From the NCBI GenBank assembly GCA_900539665.1, contig UQCV01000042.1, forward strand, positions 1-20,701: a stretch of DNA of 20,701 nt. The letters run 5' to 3'. This DNA comes from an uncultured Succinivibrionaceae bacterium. GTDB taxonomy: Bacteria; Pseudomonadota; Gammaproteobacteria; Enterobacterales; Succinivibrionaceae. The notes under the pieces were generated by a model. That model was not told the origin of the DNA. It saw nothing but the letters and a program-made list of their open reading frames with translations, and made no database searches. A program made the position numbers and the translations under genes. Positions 6,154-13,334 of this stretch are shown here, piece by piece (within the stretch, counting starts at the first letter, position 1; every line of letters begins with the position of its first letter).

Positions 6154-7629
6154 ATGGGTTCTACAATTACATCAGCAGGTGCAGCATCCGGTATTGACTT
6201 TGAAAGCATCATTACCGCGAGTGTGAAAGCCAAAAAAGCGCAGTATGCCTCAAGGTATACTACTAAAAAGGAAGATGCTCAGATTGAACTTACTGGGGTT
6301 GGTAAGTTAAAAAGCAATCTTAGTACTTTTAAAGACATGCTTGATAAGATGACTTCAGAAAATGCCTTCAACAAGCGTTCTGTAACGATTAAGCAGAGCA
6401 CTGATGATCCGGTCTTTACGTGTAGTACTAAAGATGATGCTTCTAACGGTAGTTACAATGTAACTGTAACTCAGCTTGCTTCTACTACTAGTTATTCAAC
6501 TGCCGTTGCTGACTCAACTGCAGCTTTAGGAGCTGGTAGTTTGACCTTTAGTATTGGGGAAGGCGACGACGCTAAAACCTTTACTGTAGAGGTTGATGAG
6601 GAAGATACCCTAGAAAGCCTCCGTAAAAAAATTAACTCTAGTGCTGAAAACTTCGGGGTGAGCGCTAACATCATGACGCTTGCAGACGGTACTTCCCGTT
6701 TTATGCTCGATTCAGGCCAAACCGGGGATAAGTTTAGTAACTTTTCTGTAACCGCAACTGGTAGTGATAAGCTTAATGCTTTTACTGCAGGTCACACTAA
6801 AGATGCTGATGGTAATGTCCAAAAGACTGGGGCCATGGACGTGGTGCATGTAGGGCAAGATGCCAAAATTGACGTTGATGGGGTTACACTTACTTCTGAT
6901 ACCAATGTCTTTGACGACAAGATTAAAGGCTTATCTATAACAGTTAATCGTTTATCTGATACTGAAACTATTACTAATAGTGACGGCACTACTTCTACCG
7001 GTTATAAGTCCAATTCTTTAACTGTAAGTACCGATACTGGGGCTTTAAAGAGTATGGTTGAAGATTTCTTAAATACCTATAACTCTTTAAGAACTAACCT
7101 TGATAACCTCTCAAAGCGCAATACCTATACCGATGGCGCCTCAAACGATGACGGTGGCTATTTGGCAGGTGATAGCACTTGTGACGTGATTAAGCAGATG
7201 ATGAGTGGTTTGATTTCATCATTTACTACCGGTAATCCGGAAATGGGTAGTATTTTCGAAATGGGGGTGAAGATGGATAATGATGGTAATTTATCCTTAG
7301 ATAGCACCAAGTTCGAAAATGCTCTAAAAAACAATTATGAACAAGTAGTAGCGGCTTTTAGTGGGGACGATGGTTTGTGTAAGCAGTTAAGTAATGGGCT
7401 TAATAGCTACACTAAGAGTGGTGGGATCTTAGCATTACGTGAAGATAGCTTAAATTCAACCATTAAGGACTATACCAATAAGGAAGATGCAGCTGCTACT
7501 TACCTTGAAAAGTATGAAGAAAGCTTACGTGCTAAATACGGTTCTTTGGACTCTATGATTGCAAGTATGAATACCTCTCTTTCTTACTTAACAAGTGCTA
7601 TGTCATCAACTAGTAGCTCAAAATCATAA
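6154..7629 (+). CDS. fliD: FliD: filament-capping protein (HAP2)
   Basis: FliD forms the pentameric cap at the filament tip and folds incoming flagellin subunits. The N-terminal FliD domain covers about 8-105 (GAASGIDFESIITASVKAKK...). A central beta-rich region follows (about 110-290). The C-terminal FliD domain runs from about 295 to 485 (LKSMVEDFLNTYNSLRTNLD, then a coiled-coil ending YGSLDSMIASMNTSLSYLTS). Length 491 is close to the usual 450-480. ATG at 6154 has a perfect AGGAGGT. A strong terminator (7695-7744) follows, so fliS downstream is a separate unit or depends on read-through. Confidence 0.96.
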   Translation: MGSTITSAGAASGIDFESIITASVKAKKAQYASRYTTKKEDAQIELTGVGKLKSNLSTFKDMLDKMTSENAFNKRSVTIKQSTDDPVFTCSTKDDASNGSYNVTVTQLASTTSYSTAVADSTAALGAGSLTFSIGEGDDAKTFTVEVDEEDTLESLRKKINSSAENFGVSANIMTLADGTSRFMLDSGQTGDKFSNFSVTATGSDKLNAFTAGHTKDADGNVQKTGAMDVVHVGQDAKIDVDGVTLTSDTNVFDDKIKGLSITVNRLSDTETITNSDGTTSTGYKSNSLTVSTDTGALKSMVEDFLNTYNSLRTNLDNLSKRNTYTDGASNDDGGYLAGDSTCDVIKQMMSGLISSFTTGNPEMGSIFEMGVKMDNDGNLSLDSTKFENALKNNYEQVVAAFSGDDGLCKQLSNGLNSYTKSGGILALREDSLNSTIKDYTNKEDAAATYLEKYEESLRAKYGSLDSMIASMNTSLSYLTSAMSSTSSSKS

Positions 7630-7694
7630 TTTGAGCGCTGATTATAGGTGGTTTTTTCCCATGTAATGACGGCAGGCTAAACCTAAGCTCAACC

Positions 7695-7744
7695 TAAAAA
7701 AGCCGTGGTTCTTAAGAAAATTACTTAGGAACTGCGGTTTTTTT
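7695..7744 (+). terminator. Terminator after fliD
   Basis: A long imperfect stem (about 7695-7716 with 7724-7744, at least 16 pairs including several G-U) closes a 7-base loop and ends in TTTTTTT. It is flanked by A-rich sequence on the 5' side and ends the flaG-fliD unit. Confidence 0.85.
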
Positions 7745-7866
7745 ATGCAAAGTGCACAACCTATGAAAGCAGTCATACTGTGTTAAAAAAAATTGTGCTA
7801 AAGTTCTTTCTAGAAAACTTTCTAAAAAAAACAAATTAAATGTAAAGACACACCGTGAAGATTGGG

Positions 7867-7882
7867 CGAGGCGCAAGCCTCG
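7867..7882 (+). promoter_or_regulatory. GNRA-tetraloop hairpin in the fliS leader
   Basis: CGAGGC-GCAA-GCCTCG is a perfect 6-bp GC-rich stem capped by a GCAA (GNRA) tetraloop. It ends 8 bases before the fliS Shine-Dalgarno (AAAGGAA) in an otherwise AT-rich leader. A stability or translational role is inference. Confidence 0.5.
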
Positions 7883-7906
7883 GAGTACAAAAAGGAATTC
7901 AAAGCT

Positions 7907-8359
7907 ATGTATGGCAGAAATTTAAAGGCTTATAAGACCACTAATTTGGAAGCAGAACTTTCAGTGGCTGATCCACACCGCATTGTTTCTATGATGTATG
8001 AAGGGTTATTTGAACGTATTGCTCAAGCTAAAGGGGCAATTGAACGTAAAGACCTTGAAGTAAAGTCCGACAAGATTAATAAAGCCGTGGCAATTTTAAC
8101 AGGGCTACAAACTGGGCTTGATATGAGCCTAGGTGATGTTTCTCAGACTTTCTATGACTTATATGAATATTGCAAACAACGTTTGTTAGATGCTTCTCTA
8201 TCACTAGATACGGCTCCACTTGATGAAGTTATTAAGTTGTTAGCACCAGTGAAAATGGCTTGGGATAAAATCCCACAATCTGAAAAAGACAAAGCTTACG
8301 CTGAAAGAAGCCGTCTTAATCAAGAAGAAGCTAAGCGTGAAGCGCAAGAGCATAAGTAA
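7907..8359 (+). CDS. fliS: FliS: flagellin export chaperone
   Basis: FliS binds the C-terminal helix of flagellin in the cytoplasm and stops it polymerising before export. The protein is all-helical. The N-terminus MYGRNLKAYKTTNLEAELSV and the DPHRIVSMMYEGLFERIAQA helix (about 18-40) are the family signature, followed by the GLDMS and YDLYEYCKQRLLDAS segments. I start it at ATG 7907 (150 residues), preceded by AAAGGAA. The frame also extends up to a TTG at 7862, but that would translate the GNRA hairpin and add residues without homology. The flagellin client itself is not encoded in this window. Confidence 0.92.
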   Translation: MYGRNLKAYKTTNLEAELSVADPHRIVSMMYEGLFERIAQAKGAIERKDLEVKSDKINKAVAILTGLQTGLDMSLGDVSQTFYDLYEYCKQRLLDASLSLDTAPLDEVIKLLAPVKMAWDKIPQSEKDKAYAERSRLNQEEAKREAQEHK

Positions 8360-8424
8360 TTAACAAGCTAATTTAAAGCCAATTTTTAATTTTACAGGCT
8401 AAGCAAAAGTTGTGAGGAACTGTG

Positions 8425-8817
8425 ATGAGTGAACCTACTATGAATTCAGAGCTTGATAACTGCTTGACCTATTTAGAGTCTCGCCTCCAAAAAATTGCGG
8501 AACTTAAAGCTAAGCACGCTAAAGTTGATTCTAGTGATCGTGAGACTTTAATGGCGCTTAATGCGGAAATATTAGAGGTTATTAAGGACTGCGAAAAGTG
8601 TAACCAAAAGCTCGCTTTAGTCGTGCATGATTTAGTGGCAATAGGTGAATTGACTCAAATCACAAACGTAGAGCAAGTGTACGCCCAAGTGCAGCGTTTA
8701 AGGGGCTTGATCGACTTCTTTATGCTTGAAAAAAACGAAACAGGGCAAGCGCTAATGAAATTAAAACGGGGTCGTAATCTCGTTTCAGCCTACAAAAAAT
8801 TAGGACGTAAGTATTAG
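8425..8817 (+). CDS. Small helical FliT-like flagellar chaperone (putative)
   Basis: A 130-residue, highly charged, predicted all-helical protein immediately after fliS. It has no signal peptide or membrane segment. Helices are about 5-30, 37-75, 80-110 and a basic C-terminal tail (GRNLVSAYKKLGRKY). Position after fliD-fliS and size match FliT (chaperone of FliD) or the FlaI-type proteins of polar systems, but sequence similarity to FliT is too low for me to be sure by eye. GAGGA at 8414-8418 favours ATG 8425 (6-base spacer) over the in-frame GTG at 8422 (3-base spacer). It is followed by its own terminator. Confidence 0.65.
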   Translation: MSEPTMNSELDNCLTYLESRLQKIAELKAKHAKVDSSDRETLMALNAEILEVIKDCEKCNQKLALVVHDLVAIGELTQITNVEQVYAQVQRLRGLIDFFMLEKNETGQALMKLKRGRNLVSAYKKLGRKY

Positions 8818-8895
8818 GTTAGGGATTAAATTTAGCACGGGCTAAAGCTCAAAGTATTTAAAGCTATTACAAAATTAGAAGCTACAATTAGATTA

Positions 8896-8926
8896 GGCTT
8901 TGGGTTAACCAAGGCCTTTTTATTTT
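8896..8926 (+). terminator. Terminator ending the flagellar cluster
   Basis: GGCTTTGG (8896-8903) pairs with CCAAGGCC (8909-8916; one G-U) around GTTAA, followed by TTTTTATTTT. It is the last signal of the fliS-fliT-like unit. Confidence 0.85.
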
Positions 8927-8978
8927 GCGTCAAAGATGGATGATTAAATGATATTTTAAAGTAAATGGTGATTTGAGG

Positions 8979-9131
8979 GAAGATAGGGCGTAATAGGTGA
9001 TAGAGCGTACAAGGTGATGGAGCGTACAAGGTGATGGAGCGTACAAGGTGATGGAGCGTACAAGGTGATGGAGCGTACAAGGTGATGGAGCGTACAAGGT
9101 GATGGAGCGTAAAAAGGGGATGGGGCGTAAA
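8979..9131. repeat. 17-bp tandem repeat array, nine units
   Basis: Units of 17 bp with consensus GGTGATGGAGCGTACAA are contiguous. Five are identical (9013-9097). The units on either side differ by one base, and the outermost (8979-8995 and 9115-9131) are more degenerate, the usual pattern of a slippage-expanded array. Because 17 is not a multiple of three, apparent frames through it (both strands) are artefacts. It lies between two terminators, between the flagellar cluster and the convergent rpsU-yqeY unit, so no gene is interrupted. Protein binding or a phase-variation role is not shown. Confidence 0.95.
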
Positions 9132-9204
9132 GGGGAAGAGTAACTTAGGTAGTTAAGAAGAGCTTGCAAATAAGTTAATACTAAAAAGCGTGTAACCAAA
9201 AAGA

Positions 9205-9227
9205 AAACCGGCCACGCGGGCCGGTTT
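9205..9227 (-). terminator. Terminator after yqeY
   Basis: AAACCGGCC (9205-9213) pairs perfectly with GGCCGGTTT (9219-9227) around a 5-base loop. On the minus strand it is followed by TTCTTTTT, so it serves the rpsU-yqeY unit ending at 9260. Confidence 0.88.
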
Positions 9228-9259
9228 CGGTATTATCTCTTGATGCTAAAAAGCCTTTC

Positions 9260-9700
9260 CTAGAGCGCTTCTCTTACGAGCTTGCTGAGCTTACCCATAT
9301 CGGTACGACCAGCAACTTGCGGTTTAAGGAAAGCCATTACCTTTGACATATCTTGCATAGAAGCAGCGCCGGTTTCAGCGATTGCTTTCTTTACAAGGTC
9401 TGCTACTTCAGCGTCAGACAAAGGAGTTGGCATGAATTCCTGGAGTACAGAAGCTTCAAAAGTTTCTTCTTCTGCAAGTTCAGGACGGCCGGCACTAGCA
9501 TACTGTGCAGCTGAATCTTCGCGTTGTTTAACCATTTTGGAAACAATAGCGATGATCTGACTGTCGTCAAGTGTGATACGCTGGTCAACTTCGACTTTTT
9601 TAACCTCAGAGAGCAGTAAACGAAGGGCAGCAAGGCGTGGCTTGTCTTTTGCGATCATCGCCGCTTTAATCTTGCTGTTTAAATCTTCACGTAATGACAT
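9260..9700 (-). CDS. yqeY: YqeY/GatB-like domain protein
   Basis: A 146-residue YqeY-family protein. The helical fold resembles the tail domain of GatB (tRNA amidotransferase), and its exact job is unknown. Family features are MSLREDLNSKIKAAMIAKDK (1-20), LAALRLLLSEVKKVEVD (24-40), MVKQREDSAAQYASAGRPEL (about 56-75), EFMPTPLSDAEV and MGKLSKLVREAL at the end. Length is typical. It lies 40 bases downstream of rpsU on the same strand, the frequent rpsU-yqeY arrangement (often followed by dnaG, but here by a terminator instead). Confidence 0.93.
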   Translation of the reverse strand: MSLREDLNSKIKAAMIAKDKPRLAALRLLLSEVKKVEVDQRITLDDSQIIAIVSKMVKQREDSAAQYASAGRPELAEEETFEASVLQEFMPTPLSDAEVADLVKKAIAETGAASMQDMSKVMAFLKPQVAGRTDMGKLSKLVREAL

Positions 9701-9740
9701 TTCTCTAAGACCTATAAAAGTAAGTTTCTAAAACCGTTGA

Positions 9741-9956
9741 TTAGTATAAACGGCTGTGACGTGCGTTTTCGCGAGCTAACTTCTTAGCGTGACGCTTAAC
9801 AGCTGAAGCCTTAGCGCGTTTACGAACGGTAGTTGGTTTTTCATAAAATTCACGACTACGTACATCTGCTAAGATACCTGCTTTTTCGCATGAACGTTTG
9901 AAACGACGAAGTGCTACGTCGAATGGTTCGTTTTCACGTACTTTAATTACTGGCAT
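9741..9956 (-). CDS. rpsU: 30S ribosomal protein S21
   Basis: S21 sits on the small ribosomal subunit near the anti-Shine-Dalgarno and helps initiation. The 71-residue sequence MPVIKVRENEPFDVALRRFK ... KRHAKKLARENARHSRLY is almost the canonical gammaproteobacterial S21, with the very basic C-terminus. ATG (minus strand, 9956-9954) has AGGTGAG upstream. It is divergent from tsaD, as in E. coli, but the intergenic distance here is about 1 kb and the next gene is yqeY, not dnaG. Confidence 0.98.
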   Translation of the reverse strand: MPVIKVRENEPFDVALRRFKRSCEKAGILADVRSREFYEKPTTVRKRAKASAVKRHAKKLARENARHSRLY

Positions 9957-10034
9957 GTGCCACTCACCTCTGTGTTAAATGATTTAGTTACTTGAATTTC
10001 TCAACGTGACGAAAAATTCAAAAAATTTGCGTGG

Positions 10035-10063
10035 ATTTTAATACTTTTTGACCTTTTTGTAAA
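10035..10063 (-). promoter_or_regulatory. Sigma-70 promoter of rpsU-yqeY
   Basis: On the minus strand TTTACA (-35, 10058-10063) and TAAAAT (-10, 10035-10040) are exactly 17 bases apart, each 5/6 to consensus. Transcription would start near 10028, giving a leader of about 70 nt before rpsU. Confidence 0.75.
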
Positions 10064-10132
10064 TCACTTTATTATTTAGTTTTTGCAAAAGCGGAAAATG
10101 CGCCAGACATTTTCTCTGTTTTGAGGGTTATT

Positions 10133-10141
10133 TGTGGATAA
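10133..10141 (-). promoter_or_regulatory. Single perfect DnaA box
   Basis: The minus strand reads TTATCCACA, the strict DnaA box. It is alone and no cluster or AT-rich unwinding region with dnaA/dnaN nearby is seen, so this is not an origin by itself. It could titrate DnaA or regulate rpsU. A chance match is possible in AT-rich DNA. Confidence 0.4.
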
Positions 10142-10916
10142 GTTGGGTTAAAGGTTGATAATACGGGGGTTGAGTTTTTTTAAACCTGTGTATATTTGGT
10201 CTAAAACTTGTTAATAAGTTGTTTTTAAATCTGAAAGTAACAATGTTTGAGCTAAATATTTGTTCTTTGGGGGAGTTTGGGGCGATAGCAAATTTAATTC
10301 TAGCTAAGGGGGGTAGCTAGGGGGATTTGAGTTAAAAATGTCGCTTACGCTAAATTTCATGTAAGTTTCATTAAAAATGGCCTTAGCCATAATTGTAAAA
10401 AGAGTTTTTAGCTTCTTATCTAATGACTGTATTTAACGTTTATAGCTAAATGTGTATAGCTAAACGTAATGCCACTAAACATTAAGTAAAGTTTAAAGCT
10501 TAAACCGCGGGACAAGTAAAAGGATTTATCCATGCTATATAAATAGATAATAGGCGCAGGAAGAATAGAACCATTTATTAAGTCGCAGTTGTGGGGGTTC
10601 CTAGATTGTTTGGCTTGGTTACGGCGCTTAGGTAGGTCGTTTTTTTCGTTTTTGAGTGCTTGCTTTGATTAACTTTGTTGCAAGTTTTTTCAGGCGAGTA
10701 AAACTCGTAAAAATGGCTGAATCTAAATGTGAAAGTAGCTAAAATAAACAACTAACACGTTTTTTAGCGCCTCATTAGCTTACGTAGTTAGCTAAGTCTA
10801 TGTAAGGATAAAAGTGTTTTTCTATTGGTTTAAAGTATGAGTTGGGTTTTAAGACTTTTTAAATAACGACCGATGCTTATAAGTACGAGTTATGTTTATG
10901 AGTTTTGGCTTTGCGC

Positions 10917-10922
10917 TATAAT
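10917..10922 (+). promoter_or_regulatory. Candidate -10 element of the tsaD operon
   Basis: A perfect TATAAT lies about 50 bases ahead of tsaD. The -35 is weak (TTTATG at 10895-10900, 16 bases upstream), so strength may depend on an activator or on the upstream AT-rich DNA. Confidence 0.5.
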
Positions 10923-10972
10923 AGTAATATGGTAATTTTTAGGCTTTCATTATAGTTCGGTAGGATCAAGGT

Positions 10973-12049
10973 ATGCGCGTTTTAGGAATTGAAAGTTCTT
11001 GTGATGAAACCGGGGTAGCGGTTTACGATGATAAGCTTGGACTCTTAAGTCACGAACTATTTACTCAAATTAAGGTCCACGCTGAATACGGCGGGGTGGT
11101 GCCTGAACTTGCAAGTCGTGATCATATTAGAATGTGTTCTGGTTTGGTGCGCCAAGCTCTAGCTTCGGCTCACAGTACTTCAGAAGATATAGATGCAGTT
11201 TGCTATACTGCGGGCCCTGGTTTGGTTGGGGCTTTAATGGTGGGGGCCACCGTAGGGCGTAGTTTAGCTTATGCTTGGGGCGTACCAGCAGTTCCGGTAA
11301 ACCACATGGAAGGGCATTTATTAGCGCCGATGCTTGAAGAAGACAAACCAGAATTTCCTTATTTAGCGCTGTTAGTTTCTGGTGGGCACACCATGATTAT
11401 CGATGTCAAGGCTCCAGGTGACTATAACATTATTGGCCAATCTGTTGATGATGCAGCGGGGGAAGCTTTTGATAAAACTGCTAAATTACTTGGTATAGCT
11501 TACCCAGGTGGTCCGTTGTTATCCAAACTTGCAACTAAGGGCGTAAGTGGGGTTTACCATTTCCCAAGACCAATGGCTGATAGCCCTAATTACGATTTTT
11601 CATTTTCCGGGTTAAAGACCTTTGCAGCCAACACTATTGCTAACTGTGATGGGGATGCGGATGAACAAACTAAAGCTAATATTGCTTTAGCTTTTGAAGA
11701 AGCTGTGGTTGATACTTTAATGATCAAGGTACGTCGCGCCTTAAAGAAACTTGGTTATAAACAATTAGTAGTAGCCGGTGGGGTGAGTGCTAATAAACGT
11801 TTAAGAGCATCAATGGCGGAATTCATGCATTCTTTAGGGGGAAAGATTTTCTACCCACGAATTGAATTTTGTACCGATAATGGCGCCATGATTGCGTATG
11901 CTGGGATGTTCCGGTTTAAACTAGGCACGAGAGCTAACCTTGAAGTTGAAGTAAAACCAAGATGGCCACTTGATACTTTAAAGACAAAATCCGTTTCCGC
12001 TGATGCTAATACCAAAAGTGAGGCGCAGGCTCAAGGAGCAACCAAATAG
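10973..12049 (+). CDS. tsaD: TsaD: tRNA t6A37 threonylcarbamoyltransferase subunit
   Basis: TsaD (formerly YgjD/Gcp) works with TsaB and TsaE in the cytoplasm to transfer threonylcarbamoyl from TC-AMP to A37 of ANN-decoding tRNAs. It shows the Kae1/TsaD ASKHA fold motifs: MRVLGIESSCDETGVAVYDD at the N-terminus, metal ligands in HMEGH (His111 and His115, the same numbering as E. coli), SVDDAAGEAFDKTAKLLG, VVAGGVSANKRLR and CTDNGAMIAYAG. At 358 residues it has a short polar C-terminal extension compared with E. coli (337). ATG at 10973 is preceded by AGGA and AAGG. Its TAG stop overlaps the GTG start of folB (TAGTG), so the genes are translationally coupled. In E. coli plsY lies between the tsaD and folB loci. 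Here it does not. Confidence 0.97.
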   Translation: MRVLGIESSCDETGVAVYDDKLGLLSHELFTQIKVHAEYGGVVPELASRDHIRMCSGLVRQALASAHSTSEDIDAVCYTAGPGLVGALMVGATVGRSLAYAWGVPAVPVNHMEGHLLAPMLEEDKPEFPYLALLVSGGHTMIIDVKAPGDYNIIGQSVDDAAGEAFDKTAKLLGIAYPGGPLLSKLATKGVSGVYHFPRPMADSPNYDFSFSGLKTFAANTIANCDGDADEQTKANIALAFEEAVVDTLMIKVRRALKKLGYKQLVVAGGVSANKRLRASMAEFMHSLGGKIFYPRIEFCTDNGAMIAYAGMFRFKLGTRANLEVEVKPRWPLDTLKTKSVSADANTKSEAQAQGATK

Positions 12050-12489
12050 TGTCTATTGTAACTTCTAAAGCTACGGATGAATTATTAAAGGTTAGTCCTT
12101 GTGGGGTTAACGATAGTGATGTCATCTTACTTAATGACTATAAAATTACATGTATTATTGGGATTTTGCCTCAAGAGCGCATTACTCCGCAAACCTTATT
12201 ATTATCTTTTGAGTTTTATTGCGCGCCGAATCTCCCCTTAACAGACTTTGATTTATCCCAAAGTATTAGCTACGCAGACGCAGCGGAGTTTTTAGCAAAC
12301 TTAGCCCAAGAAACTAAAGCTGGAACTTTAGAGTATTTAGCCCGTTTGATGATAGATGGTTTGTTTAAGCGTTATGGCCCAACTCTTCGCCAGATAGTGC
12401 TAACCTTAAAGAAACCAGATATTCTTACTAAAGCTCATTATTGTGGGATTAAAGTTACGAGAGCTAATCCTGAGGTTCAAAATGCATAA
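12049..12489 (+). CDS. folB: FolB: dihydroneopterin aldolase
   Basis: FolB converts 7,8-dihydroneopterin to 6-hydroxymethyl-7,8-dihydropterin and glycolaldehyde in folate synthesis. The core starts at about residue 27 (LNDYKITCIIGILPQERITP), where the Glu of PQER matches the conserved active-site Glu of the family. The QSISYADAAEFL segment and the conserved Lys in LTLKKPDI (about residue 125) follow. At 146 residues it is longer than E. coli FolB (122) through an N-terminal extension of about 24 residues, so a later start cannot be excluded. However, GTG 12049 has AAGGAG 10 bases upstream and overlaps the tsaD stop. It overlaps folK by 8 bases, and the product of FolB is the substrate of FolK. 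Confidence 0.92.
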   Translation: MSIVTSKATDELLKVSPCGVNDSDVILLNDYKITCIIGILPQERITPQTLLLSFEFYCAPNLPLTDFDLSQSISYADAAEFLANLAQETKAGTLEYLARLMIDGLFKRYGPTLRQIVLTLKKPDILTKAHYCGIKVTRANPEVQNA

Positions 12490-13003
12490 GATTTTTTTGG
12501 CTGTAGGCTCTAACATTTGTCGACGTTTGGCTTTTACCCATGCTTATTTAAAGTTGCAAGAATTTGTTACGATCACTAAAGCTTCAAAAATTTATGTAAG
12601 TGCACCCCGTGGTCATGCCCGAGGGCCTCAGTTTTATAACTCGGTGCTGGCAGGGGAAACAGCTTTAGAATTATTAGAACTTAAAGCTCGATTAAAAGCT
12701 CTTGAAAGTTCTTTAGGGCGGGAACTTTGGATAAGCCCAAGTGGAGAAAAGTGTTCCTTGCGTTTGCTTGATATTGATATCTTAACTTACGATGAAGTGA
12801 TTTCAAGTGACCCTGAACTACCACGTAGTGACATTCATAAATATGATTTTGTGTTGCGTCCGCTCGCGGAAATTGCGCCGTTAGAGTTATTGCCAGGTAG
12901 TGATTTAACTTATGAAGCATTAGCGACTCAATCAACTTTACCCTTAAAGGAACTTAAAGCAGTGCCTTTTATGGGAGAACATTTAATTTTGAATCTAAAC
13001 TAG
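12482..13003 (+). CDS. folK: FolK-type HPPK (hydroxymethyldihydropterin pyrophosphokinase)
   Basis: HPPK transfers pyrophosphate from ATP to 6-hydroxymethyl-7,8-dihydropterin. Visible motifs are FLAVGSN (residues about 4-10), FYNSVLAGET (about 47-56, the pterin-site FxN), LESSLGREL (about 77-85), and RLLDIDIL (about 97-104, matching PRxLDLDI, with the Mg-binding Asp pair). I start at ATG 12482 (173 residues), which directly begins the family domain and follows TGAGG. The longer frame from 12443 adds 13 residues within folB. Many gammaproteobacteria have another folK next to pcnB, so this may be a second copy linked to folB, as in Vibrio-like genomes. Sequence is fairly divergent in the ATP-binding loop (SPSGEKCSLR in place of a Trp/Arg-rich segment). 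Confidence 0.88.
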   Translation: MHKIFLAVGSNICRRLAFTHAYLKLQEFVTITKASKIYVSAPRGHARGPQFYNSVLAGETALELLELKARLKALESSLGRELWISPSGEKCSLRLLDIDILTYDEVISSDPELPRSDIHKYDFVLRPLAEIAPLELLPGSDLTYEALATQSTLPLKELKAVPFMGEHLILNLN

Positions 13004-13334
13004 ATAGGGTTAGGGGGAGTTAGTCAAGGGTATTGGGCTAGAGCTTTGAGTTGACTTTGGTTATAAGGTTTACTTTGGTTGCAGAGTTAACTTTCGATTG
13101 TAGAGTTAAGCTTAAAACAAGAGCGCACTTTAAACTTTCAAGCTTCAAATCCAAGGTTTTAGTTTTAAAATTGATATTTATAAACCAAATTACGAACTAC
13201 AAAAACCATGTGGTTTAACTTTCGTAGAGGTGACTAATGTTTGCTATGATGGTACTTTAGTAAAAATTCGTTACTCTAGTATGATGGCGTTACATTGGCA
13301 CACTATGCGTTAAATTGTGTTAAGGAACATCTTT
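13004..13334. other. folK-uppP intergenic region with degenerate ~18-bp repeats
   Basis: No gene is seen. 13050-13104 holds three imperfect direct repeats of 18-19 bp (pattern GTT.ACTTTGGTT...GAG), followed by a partial fourth, GTTAAGCTT. Two TATGATGG motifs (about 13237 and 13281) resemble -10 elements for uppP, but neither has a good -35. No clear terminator follows folK. Confidence 0.55.

Larger units (their letters stand above)
9957..10972. other. 1-kb rpsU-tsaD intergenic region without a recognised gene
   Basis: No frame of 60 codons or more occurs. Contents seen: the rpsU promoter (10035-10063), one perfect DnaA box (10133-10141), a hairpin CTAGCTA / TAGCTAG with a G-rich loop (10300-10320), a 14-bp near-repeat around TATAGCTAAA (about 10440-10470), a short CGAGT-AAA-ACTCG hairpin (about 10694-10706), and a TATAAT ahead of tsaD (10917-10922). 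I recognise no tRNA or other structured RNA. Confidence 0.7.

Noticed and set aside
7862..7906. Extended FliS start at TTG 7862
   Set aside because: The added residues come from the GNRA hairpin and leader, while ATG 7907 has AAAGGAA and begins the family domain exactly.
8979..9131. CRISPR array
   Set aside because: Units are head-to-tail 17-mers with no spacers, and no cas genes are in the window.
8832..9199. Minus-strand open frames (82 and 89 codons) rich in repeated APSPCTLHHLVRSIT
   Set aside because: They are read-throughs of the 17-bp tandem array. The repeat is not a multiple of three, no ribosome site precedes them, and they cross the fliT-like terminator.
10133..10141. Replication origin suggested by the DnaA box
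   Set aside because: Only one box is present, with no cluster and no dnaA, dnaN, gidA or rpmH nearby.
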